The notes under the pieces are model-generated. The model was not told where the DNA came from and ran no database searches. It saw only the letters and a list, made by a program, of their open reading frames with translations. A stretch of DNA of 5,167 nucleotides from Flavobacteriaceae bacterium (GTDB lineage: Bacteria > Bacteroidota > Bacteroidia > Flavobacteriales > Flavobacteriaceae), in NCBI GenBank assembly GCA_947377425.1, contig CANCFZ010000170.1:1-5167 (forward strand), in the 5' to 3' direction. Of this stretch, positions 1-5,167 are shown piece by piece (positions within the stretch are counted from its first letter, which is position 1; each line of letters opens with the position of its first letter). A program made the translations under genes and the position numbers.

Positions 1-631
1 AAATTCCCAACCAATCGACTTGATTGACTTTTAATTTTTCACCGTATTTTGGACTTTTCACAAAAGTTAAGGTCAAAATTGTGGCGATAATTCCGATTGG
101 AATATTGATATAAAAAATGAATGGCCATGAAGCATGATCCACAATATAACCACCTAATGGCGGCCCTAATGTTGGTCCAACAATAACCCCCATTCCATAT
201 ATTGCTTGAGCCATTCCACGTTTAGCTGCTGGATAACTTTCGGTAATAATAGTTTGAGCGGTAACTAATAAAGCGCCACCACCAAGACCTTGAATGAATC
301 TAAAGGCTACTAATTCCCAAATATTGGTTGCGTTTCCACATAGAAATGAAGCAGTAGTAAATATGATAATTGAAACCGCAAAATAATTACGTCTTCCAAA
401 TTGTTGTGATAACCAACTCGTCATCGGAATCACAATTACATTAGCAATTGCATAAGCCGTAATTACCCAAGCTACATCGGTAAGCGTAGCACCAAGGCTA
501 CCTCTCATGTTGGTTAGCGCGACATTTACGATAGTTGTATCAACAATTTCTAGCAAAGCACACATTACCGCAGTTATTGTTATAATAACCCTTCTAAGGC
601 CGTATTCTACTAAATCGTCTGCTTGTACCAT
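1..631 (-). CDS. emrB: DHA2-family (EmrB/QacA-type) MFS multidrug efflux pump, N-terminal part
   Basis: Inner-membrane proton-driven exporter, partial: residues 1-210 are present and the C-terminal part lies beyond position 1. My translation is open from ATG 629-631 to the window edge with no frameshift. Several MFS/DHA2 signatures are visible. Motif D1 in TM1 is at about residues 28-38, with Asp31 and the TTIVNVAL run. Motif A in the TM2-TM3 loop is at about 72-84 (FGRR at 78-81). Motif B is at 111-119, starting with Arg111 and RFIQGLGGG. Antiporter motif C in TM5 is at about 146-163, rich in Gly/Pro (GPTLGPPLGG). The conserved WPFIFYINIPIG stretch is at 169-180. DHA2 pumps usually have 14 TM helices and about 500 residues, so roughly six helices are seen here. 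It is the last visible gene of the efflux operon, 104 bp after the adaptor gene, as expected for an EmrA-EmrB pair. The substrate cannot be read from the sequence. Confidence 0.93.
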   Translation of the reverse strand, partial: MVQADDLVEYGLRRVIITITAVMCALLEIVDTTIVNVALTNMRGSLGATLTDVAWVITAYAIANVIVIPMTSWLSQQFGRRNYFAVSIIIFTTASFLCGNATNIWELVAFRFIQGLGGGALLVTAQTIITESYPAAKRGMAQAIYGMGVIVGPTLGPPLGGYIVDHASWPFIFYINIPIGIIATILTLTFVKSPKYGEKLKVNQVDWLGI

Positions 632-735
632 TTTGATATTAGATTTTTGATTTTAGATAGTAGATATCGAAATAACTTTAAAAAACTAAATTTCCATTTT
701 TAGTATATTTAATATCTAAAATCTAATATTTGATA
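632..735 (-). promoter_or_regulatory. Adaptor-pump spacer: leader of the pump gene, no promoter seen
   Basis: This 104-bp spacer lies between the adaptor stop and the pump ATG and is almost entirely A/T. On the minus strand I find no TTTG and no TAnnTTTG element, so no Bacteroidota-type promoter is apparent. The pump gene is therefore probably transcribed from upstream with the rest of the operon. No Shine-Dalgarno motif precedes the ATG; the bases just before it read TAATATCAAA. The spacer is dominated by the inverted repeat listed separately. Confidence 0.5.
636..729 (-). repeat. Imperfect inverted repeat just upstream of the pump start codon
   Basis: The arm at 649-659 (GATTTTAGATA) is the exact reverse complement of 713-723, giving 11 bp. 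After a 7-nt bulge (642-648) the pairing resumes, with 636-641 (ATATTA) matching 724-729. The loop is about 53 nt (660-712). Both arms are built from ATTAGATTTT / TTTTAGATA-like units, so the region also looks like simple intergenic repeat sequence. In the transcript the second arm ends 4 nt before the ATG, so the hairpin would cover the ribosome-binding region. Only 3 of the 17 pairs are G-C, so stability is modest. A regulatory role is inference. Confidence 0.5.
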
Positions 736-1815
736 TTATTTAATATGAACGTCAACATCAACATTCATTCCTGGTCGTAATAATTTTATTTTTTCAGCAT
801 CATTATCAGCATCAATTGAAATTTTAACTGGCAAACGTTGAATTGTTTTTACGAAATTTCCAGTAGCATTATCTGGTGGCAAAATCGAAAATCTAGCACC
901 AGTTGCTGGTGAAAAACTAGTAACAGTTCCGTTGAATTCAGTATCGGGATAAGCATCAACTTTTAATGTTACTTTTTGACCTACAATCATTTTATTCAAT
1001 TGAGTTTCCTTAAAGTTAGCCGTTACCCATGCTTCTGAATTGTTGATGATATAGAATAACGATTGCCCTGGTTGTAAAAATTGCCCTGGTTGAATAGATA
1101 TTTTAGATACTTGTCCGTCAATAGCTGCAGTTACTACTGTATAAGTCAAATTTAATTTGGCAGCTTCTAAAACCGCTTGGGCACGTTTGATATTTGCAGA
1201 AGCAACTTCGGCTTGTTTGTTAGAAACATTGGTTCTCGCTGAAGCTACATTTTTTTGAAACGCACTAGCTTTTTGTTGTTCTTGAAGAATTCTTAATTGA
1301 CTTTGCGCTTCCAATTTAGCAGCTTCGGCTTGTTCAAATTGTTGCTTGGTAATCGAATGATTTTTATACAAATTAGCATAACGATCAAAATCATTTGAAG
1401 CACGATTTAATCTAATTTTTGCCGTTTCTATATTTCCACCAGCAGATTGCACATTGGCATCAGAAACCGAAACGTTAGCTTGCGCTGTTCCAATATCAGC
1501 TTTTGAAGCTTCATAACTTCCTTCAGATGAAACTAAAGCTGCATTTGCTTCTTCTACTTTTACCAAATAATCTCTGTTGTCAATAGTAAATAAAGTATCG
1601 CCTTTTTTTACAAAGTCATTGTCTTTTACATATACTTTGGTCACATATCCAGCTATTCTTGGAATAATTGGATTCATGTTTTTTTCAATTTGAGCATCAT
1701 CCGTTGATTCATGAGCTAGTGAATGCATGTATTTATATACGCCATAGCTTCCTCCAAGAAGGATTAAAGTGGCAAAAATGAATATAAATTTTTTATTAGT
1801 TTGAGTCTTTTCCAT
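736..1815 (-). CDS. emrA: HlyD/EmrA-family periplasmic adaptor (membrane fusion protein) of the efflux pump
   Basis: A 359-residue adaptor that links the inner-membrane MFS pump to the outer-membrane channel. Reading from the N-terminus: a short charged cytoplasmic tail; one TM anchor at about residues 10-27; the STDDAQIE segment at 37-44, typical of EmrA-like proteins; the first half of a biotinyl-lipoyl-like domain at about 50-79 (IPRIAGYV, then VKKGDTLF); a long Ala/Gln/Lys-rich alpha-helical hairpin at about 85-215; the second lipoyl half at about 225-258 (IDGQVSKISIQPGQFLQPGQ); and a beta-barrel and membrane-proximal region to the end. There is no lipobox Cys, so it is TM-anchored rather than a lipoprotein like AcrA. 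Length is normal for EmrA (about 390) or slightly short. The gene starts 7 bp after the outer-membrane channel gene stops and precedes the pump gene. The family and role are clear; the exact substrate is not. Confidence 0.95.
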   Translation of the reverse strand: MEKTQTNKKFIFIFATLILLGGSYGVYKYMHSLAHESTDDAQIEKNMNPIIPRIAGYVTKVYVKDNDFVKKGDTLFTIDNRDYLVKVEEANAALVSSEGSYEASKADIGTAQANVSVSDANVQSAGGNIETAKIRLNRASNDFDRYANLYKNHSITKQQFEQAEAAKLEAQSQLRILQEQQKASAFQKNVASARTNVSNKQAEVASANIKRAQAVLEAAKLNLTYTVVTAAIDGQVSKISIQPGQFLQPGQSLFYIINNSEAWVTANFKETQLNKMIVGQKVTLKVDAYPDTEFNGTVTSFSPATGARFSILPPDNATGNFVKTIQRLPVKISIDADNDAEKIKLLRPGMNVDVDVHIK

Positions 1816-1822
1816 GATGCTA

Positions 1823-3130
1823 TTATTTAGTAGATAAGTTGAATGAGTTGATTAATTTTCCGGATGCAAATTGCAATTGATAATATTTTAAGGCAATGTC
1901 GGCTTGTGATAATGCTAAGTTAATTTTGCTTTGTAACTGTTGAACGTCGGCTTCCAATAAATCGTTGGTTGTTGACAGACTGTTATCGTATTTGTCTTTT
2001 ACAATTCTAAAATTTTCTTCCGATTGTTCTACTGCTAATCCGTAAACTTTGTTTTGTTTTAATGAAAGATTGTAATTTTCTTGTGCTTCTTGAGTTTCCT
2101 CTTTTATCTTGTCATTTAAAATTGCAATGGCTTGAGTAGTTTGTTCGGCTTTGCTTTTGGCTAATTTTACTTCTTTTCCATTTTTAAAAATAGAAGCAAT
2201 ATCATAATTTATTCCTGCGCCAAAGTTCATAGCATTTGTAACTGTTAAAGTATTTTTTAAATCTAAAGCAATATATCCGCCCGATAATGAAAATGATGGA
2301 TAATATCCAGCTTTTGCAATTTTAATTCCAGCTTCTGAGGCTTTTTGTTGGAAACTTAATGCTTCTAAATCATTGCGTTGTCCATTAGTGTTTACTAATT
2401 GATTTTTTGCCATATCGCTTTTTACCGTATTAATATCAATATCTATTATAGTGTTTTCAGTTAATCCTAAAAGTGTAACCAATCGATAGTTTACAACGTT
2501 TACATTTTTAATGGCATTATCTAAAGAAAGCTGAATATTTGATTCTTGTAATTGGGCTTTTAATAAATCATTTCGTGCCATTAAGCCGTTATCAACCATG
2601 GCTAAAAAATCTTTGGTTCGTTGTTGTGCGCTTTTTAAATTTTCTTGGAACAGTTTAACCATTTCTTGCGATTTGTAAAGACTTGCAAATAACTCGACAG
2701 TTTCTAATGCTAATTGTTCTTTTGTGTGTGAAGCCGAAAATGTTTGAGATTTATACAAATTTTCAGATGCTGCAATACTATTTTTAAGTTTAAAGCCACT
2801 AAAAACAGGCATTGAAACCGAAGCTTGACCAAGCATCAACTGGCTTACATCCAATCCGCCACTCGAACCACCTAAATGCGAAGTTACATTAGCACCGGTC
2901 AATCGCATGTATTGTCCAGAGATTTTTGCATTTGGATATTGATTGTTTTTCATCGTTTCCAATTCCAATTGAGAAGTAACCACTTTAGTATTGGCTAAAA
3001 CGGCTTCATTACTGTTTGAAATTACTAGCGAAATGGCATCTTTCAGTGACATTGTTTTTTTCTGTTGTGCATATCCAAACGAAATGCTTATTAGAAAAAT
3101 AAAGAGGGTTACAATTCTATTTGTCTTCAT
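1823..3130 (-). CDS. TolC-family outer-membrane efflux channel (OEP)
   Basis: A 435-residue outer-membrane factor that should form the trimeric exit duct for the adjacent adaptor and pump. The signal peptide spans residues 1-21: a Lys/Arg start, a hydrophobic core IVTLFIFLISISF, and a likely signal peptidase I site after Ala21 (GYA-QQ). No Cys follows, so it is not an OprM-type lipoprotein. The two OEP repeats cover about 28-225 and 250-430. Each has the usual helix, then a YP-containing turn and beta strands: Tyr65-Pro66 in the first, and an AGYYPSFSLSGGY segment in the second. Pro108-x-Phe110-x-Gly112 (PVFSG) begins the strand-to-helix return that is conserved in the family. Long helical coiled-coil stretches follow. 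The start codon overlaps the end of the TetR gene by 14 bp, which suggests translational coupling, and there is no Shine-Dalgarno motif. It appears dedicated to this pump because it sits in the same operon. Confidence 0.95.
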   Translation of the reverse strand: MKTNRIVTLFIFLISISFGYAQQKKTMSLKDAISLVISNSNEAVLANTKVVTSQLELETMKNNQYPNAKISGQYMRLTGANVTSHLGGSSGGLDVSQLMLGQASVSMPVFSGFKLKNSIAASENLYKSQTFSASHTKEQLALETVELFASLYKSQEMVKLFQENLKSAQQRTKDFLAMVDNGLMARNDLLKAQLQESNIQLSLDNAIKNVNVVNYRLVTLLGLTENTIIDIDINTVKSDMAKNQLVNTNGQRNDLEALSFQQKASEAGIKIAKAGYYPSFSLSGGYIALDLKNTLTVTNAMNFGAGINYDIASIFKNGKEVKLAKSKAEQTTQAIAILNDKIKEETQEAQENYNLSLKQNKVYGLAVEQSEENFRIVKDKYDNSLSTTNDLLEADVQQLQSKINLALSQADIALKYYQLQFASGKLINSFNLSTK

Positions 3131-3740
3131 AAACGAGTAGGGCTTTGATGGTTTTTTGAATGTGTTTTGTGAACGTTGTCATCACATAATTTTCGTATTC
3201 TTGTTCAGATTTTAAACCTAAAATTTCAGAAAAATAAGGCTTGTTCATATGAAAATGAGTAAGTGCTCCTATTATTGTTGGTGATATTAATTCAATAGTG
3301 ATATTGGGTTGAAATAAACCTTGCAATTGACCTTCTTTAATAATACTCTCTAATAGTTTTAAGTTTTCATTTTTCACTTGAGTGAAGGCATCTAAATTGA
3401 TTTCTCTTTTTTTATTTGATAGTTCAAAGTGTAGAATTTGATAAATACATCGATTGTTATAAACACGCTTGATGTAAAACTCAATTAACTTATCAATTTT
3501 TTCAATAGGAGTGATGTTTTCTTGAATTAGATTTTCAAGTTGTAATTTCATTCCGGATATTCTATAGACAACCATTGACTCTAAAAGTTTTTCTTTAGAA
3601 CCAAAATAATACGAAATCATCGCTACGTTAATATTGGCAATTTTGGCTATTTCTCTAACAGAAGTTCCATCAAAACCTTCTTCAGCAAAAAGCTGTTCGG
3701 CTACTAAAAGAATTTCTATTTGTTTTTCATTAAATTCCAT
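3117..3740 (-). CDS. TetR/AcrR-family transcriptional regulator of the efflux operon
   Basis: A 207-residue one-component repressor. The N-terminal DNA-binding domain covers about residues 5-55. Its helix-turn-helix at 26-47 begins TSVREIAKIANIN, followed by the recognition-helix segment VAMISYYFGSKEKL that is characteristic of TetR proteins. Residues from about 60 onward form the variable alpha-helical ligand-binding and dimerisation domain, so the inducer cannot be predicted. The ATG at 3738-3740 is the first possible start, because an in-frame TAA lies three codons upstream (3750-3752). The gene ends with TAG inside the TolC-family gene (14-bp overlap), making it the first cistron of the regulator-channel-adaptor-pump operon. 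The two palindromes about 34-66 bp upstream, overlapping the candidate promoter, fit autorepression and control of the whole operon. That pairing is inferred from position and symmetry, not shown. Confidence 0.94.
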   Translation of the reverse strand: MEFNEKQIEILLVAEQLFAEEGFDGTSVREIAKIANINVAMISYYFGSKEKLLESMVVYRISGMKLQLENLIQENITPIEKIDKLIEFYIKRVYNNRCIYQILHFELSNKKREINLDAFTQVKNENLKLLESIIKEGQLQGLFQPNITIELISPTIIGALTHFHMNKPYFSEILGLKSEQEYENYVMTTFTKHIQKTIKALLVYEDK

Positions 3741-3768
3741 TACTAATATTTAGTTTTAAAATCGAACA

Positions 3769-3799
3769 CAAAATTAAACAATTGTTTAAATTAAACATT
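3769..3799 (-). promoter_or_regulatory. Candidate Bacteroidota-type promoter of the efflux operon
   Basis: On the minus strand, TAATTTTG at 3776-3769 matches the Bacteroidota -7 consensus TAnnTTTG exactly. Exactly 19 nt upstream is AATG (3799-3796), a weak match to the -33 element TTTG. Transcription would start around 3762-3764, leaving a leader of about 23-25 nt before the TetR ATG. The -7 box overlaps the first palindrome and the -33 position lies in the second, which is the geometry of a repressed promoter. In such A/T-rich DNA a chance match is possible. Confidence 0.45.
3774..3789. promoter_or_regulatory. Putative TetR operator 1 (perfect 16-bp palindrome)
   Basis: TTAAACAATTGTTTAA is its own reverse complement across all 16 bases. 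It begins 34 bp upstream of the TetR start codon and overlaps the candidate -7 element. Symmetry, size and position suit binding by a TetR dimer. Together with the next site it forms a tandem 17-bp repeat, 3773-3789 and 3790-3806, differing at one base. Confidence 0.7.
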
Positions 3800-3806
3800 T
3801 GTTTAA
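3791..3806. promoter_or_regulatory. Putative TetR operator 2 (near-perfect palindrome)
   Basis: TTAAACATTTGTTTAA has two perfectly complementary 7-base arms (TTAAACA / TGTTTAA) around a central TT. The arms are identical to those of operator 1. The centres of the two sites are 17 bp apart, about 1.6 helical turns, so two dimers could bind side by side on different faces of the DNA. It covers the candidate -33 position. Confidence 0.65.
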
Positions 3807-3860
3807 ATAAAAGTTAACGTTTCTTTAACATGGAAATAGTTATAGTATTTATCTATACTC

Positions 3861-3874
3861 TTTTATTAATAAAA
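3861..3874. repeat. 14-bp perfect A/T palindrome in the trpA-tetR spacer
   Basis: TTTTATTAATAAAA is self-complementary over its full length. It lacks G/C and has no loop, so it is a poor intrinsic terminator. It could be a protein-binding site or simply chance in A/T-rich DNA. No function is assigned. Confidence 0.3.
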
Positions 3875-3902
3875 TAATATTCAAATATTTAAACAATTTT
3901 AG

Positions 3903-4664
3903 TTAAATGTATTGATTAACAAATGATTTAATGTTTGAAATTTCATTTGAAGTAATGAAATTGATAAAAGCACTACCAATTATAGCGCCTTTTTGATGTT
4001 TTAGTGCAGTATTAAATGCCTCTTTGGAGTTAATTCCGAAGCCAATAATTTGTGGATTTTTTAGATTTAATGCTGCAATTCGTTCAAAATAATTGCTCTC
4101 ATTTTTGCCAAATCCAACACTACTTCCTGTTACACTCGCGCTACTTACCATGTAAATAAAACTGTCTGAAACCGCATCAATTTCTTGAATTCGTTTATCA
4201 GATGTTTGAGGTGTTATTAAGAAAATATTTTTGAGATTATTCAATTCAAATACTTCTTTATATTGCTCTTGATATTCTTTTAACGGTAAGTCTGGTATAA
4301 TCAATCCGTCAATTCCAATTTCATTGCACTTCTGGCAAAAAGCCTCAATTCCATATTGATACATCGGATTAAAATAGCCCATTATCAATAACGGAATTTT
4401 TACAGTTTGACGAATGTTTTTGAGTTGTTCAAACAGTAATTCGGTTGTCATTCCGTTATGTAAAGCCGCAGTAGAACTAGCTTGAATAGTTGGACCATCT
4501 GCTAATGGATCACTAAAAGGCAAACCAATTTCAATCATATCAACACCACTTTTTTCTAATTCTTCAATAATAGAAACGGTATCGTTTATAGTTGGATATC
4601 CTGCTGTAAAATAGATAGATAGCAGTTTTTTATCTTCGGATAATTTGGAATTTATTCTGTTCAT
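3903..4664 (-). CDS. trpA: Tryptophan synthase alpha subunit
   Basis: This 253-residue TIM-barrel enzyme cleaves indole-3-glycerol phosphate to indole and glyceraldehyde 3-phosphate. Indole passes through the tunnel to the beta subunit. The catalytic acids are present: Glu45 (E. coli Glu49) in MIEIGLPFSDPLADGP, and Asp56 (E. coli Asp60) eleven residues later in the same segment. Mobile loop 6 with Thr179 (E. coli Thr183) is in SSASVTGSSVG. Phosphate-binding turns are at 208-210 (GFG) and 230-231 (GS). Length is a little below the 268 residues of E. coli, with no missing core element. The start is the ATG at 4662-4664, separated from the trpB stop by only 3 bp, so the two are very likely co-transcribed and translationally coupled. 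It appears to be the last gene of the trp operon, since the next gene is an unrelated regulator. Confidence 0.98.
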   Translation of the reverse strand: MNRINSKLSEDKKLLSIYFTAGYPTINDTVSIIEELEKSGVDMIEIGLPFSDPLADGPTIQASSTAALHNGMTTELLFEQLKNIRQTVKIPLLIMGYFNPMYQYGIEAFCQKCNEIGIDGLIIPDLPLKEYQEQYKEVFELNNLKNIFLITPQTSDKRIQEIDAVSDSFIYMVSSASVTGSSVGFGKNESNYFERIAALNLKNPQIIGFGINSKEAFNTALKHQKGAIIGSAFINFITSNEISNIKSFVNQYI

Positions 4665-4667
4665 TTC

Positions 4668-5167
4668 TTATAATTTAAAATAATCAATATACGTATTCAA
4701 ATCTTTATCGCCACGACCTGAAAGATTAATAACAACAATATCAGTTGGTTTGAATTTCTTTTTGTTTAAAACAGAAAACGCGTGTGCCGTTTCAATTGCT
4801 GGAATTATACCTTCTGTTTTTGATAATTCTATACCGCTTTGCATGGCTTCATCATCAGTGATTGCTATAAATTCGGCTCTTTTTGTTTCAAATAAATGCG
4901 AATGCAATGGTCCAACTCCAGGATAATCCAATCCTGCGGAAATGGAATAAGGTTCGGTTATTTGTCCGTCATTAGTTTGCATTAATAACGTTTTACTTCC
5001 GTGAATAATCCCGATTTTTCCTAATATAGATGTTGCCGCACTTTCGCCAGAGTCAACTCCTTTTCCAGCAGCCTCAACAGCAATTAAGTTCACTTTTTCA
5101 TTATCTAAAAAATGGTAAAAAGCACCGGCAGCATTGCTTCCGCCGCCAACACAAGCTATAACATAAT
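4668..5167 (-). CDS. trpB: Tryptophan synthase beta subunit, C-terminal part
   Basis: The PLP enzyme that joins indole and serine to make tryptophan. It is cut by the window edge: 165 complete codons plus the TAA at 4668-4670 are seen, so about 60% of the protein, including the PLP-binding lysine, is missing. Signatures present, counting from the first complete codon (5163-5165): the PLP-phosphate loop GGGSNA at residues 7-12; SISAGLDYPGVGP in the middle, containing the Asp equivalent to E. coli Asp305; GIIPAIETAHA, with the Glu equivalent to E. coli Glu350; and the C-terminal LSGRGDKD, whose Ser contacts the PLP ring nitrogen. A GTG at 5091-5093 is an internal valine codon, not a start, because conserved TrpB sequence continues upstream of it to the window edge. 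The gene directly precedes trpA with a 3-bp gap. Confidence 0.97.
   Translation of the reverse strand, partial: YVIACVGGGSNAAGAFYHFLDNEKVNLIAVEAAGKGVDSGESAATSILGKIGIIHGSKTLLMQTNDGQITEPYSISAGLDYPGVGPLHSHLFETKRAEFIAITDDEAMQSGIELSKTEGIIPAIETAHAFSVLNKKKFKPTDIVVINLSGRGDKDLNTYIDYFKL

Larger units (their letters stand above)
3741..3902. other. Gene-free spacer between the trp operon and the efflux operon
   Basis: A 162-bp, very A/T-rich spacer with no ORF worth calling. It holds the candidate promoter and two palindromic operators near the TetR gene, and an A/T palindrome at 3861-3874. Nearer trpA are only weak 5-bp hairpins (for example TATAG 3841-3845 with CTATA 3853-3857). None has a G/C stem followed by a U tract on the minus strand, so I do not call an intrinsic terminator for the trp operon. 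Confidence 0.7.

Noticed and set aside
3841..3859. Hairpin TATAG/CTATA (or AGTAT/ATACT) as an intrinsic terminator for the trp operon
   Set aside because: The stems are only 5 bp with a single G-C pair and no U tract follows on the minus strand. This is expected by chance in such A/T-rich DNA.
3876..3889. AATATT-CA-AATATT palindrome as a further operator
   Set aside because: It does not share the TTAAACA arms of the two tandem sites. AATATT is itself self-complementary and common in A/T-rich spacers.
3903..4664. trpA as a truncated gene, because it is shorter than the E. coli protein
   Set aside because: All catalytic and phosphate-binding elements are present in order and the start sits directly after trpB. 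The length difference lies in terminal or loop regions.
4668..5093. A 141-residue gene starting at the GTG at 5091-5093
   Set aside because: Conserved TrpB sequence, including the GGGSNA phosphate-binding loop, continues in frame upstream to the window edge. The GTG is an internal valine codon of a partial trpB.
1..5167. CRISPR arrays, tRNA/rRNA genes, insertion sequences, riboswitches, or plus-strand genes
   Set aside because: The minus-strand genes fill nearly the whole window. I saw no regularly spaced long repeats, no tRNA-like arms with a CCA end, no transposase sequence or terminal repeats, and no coding signal on the plus strand.

Overview
The window is AT-rich and tightly packed, and every gene lies on the minus strand, so transcription runs from high to low coordinates. 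I infer a member of the Flavobacteriia (Bacteroidota), probably Flavobacterium-like. The reasons are the low GC, A/T-rich translation starts with no Shine-Dalgarno motif, a -7 box of the Bacteroidota type (TAnnTTTG), and the close fit of the TrpA/TrpB sequences to what I recall of that group. I could not run a search to confirm this.

Right part (about 3903-5167): the end of a tryptophan operon. It holds the C-terminal 165 residues of tryptophan synthase beta (trpB, cut by the window edge) and, 3 bp downstream, a complete tryptophan synthase alpha gene (trpA). Together they make the alpha2-beta2 enzyme for the last two steps of tryptophan synthesis.

Middle (3741-3902): a 162-bp spacer with no gene and no convincing terminator. 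It carries two tandem 16-bp palindromes, one perfect and one near-perfect, at a 17-bp period. They overlap a plausible promoter for the next operon.

Left part (1-3740): a self-contained drug or toxic-compound efflux operon in the order TetR-family regulator, TolC-family outer-membrane channel, HlyD/EmrA-family periplasmic adaptor, DHA2/EmrB-family MFS pump (its N-terminal 210 residues; the rest is beyond the window). The first three genes are nearly seamless (14-bp overlap, then a 7-bp gap). The pump follows after a 104-bp spacer with an inverted repeat whose second arm ends 4 nt before the pump's start codon. The likely working model is that the TetR protein binds the tandem palindromes and represses the whole operon, including itself, until a ligand releases it. 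The three transport proteins would then form an EmrAB-TolC-type conduit across both membranes.

I see no undescribed system. The gene content is ordinary for this group. The points most worth a second look are the double operator and the hairpin in front of the pump gene.
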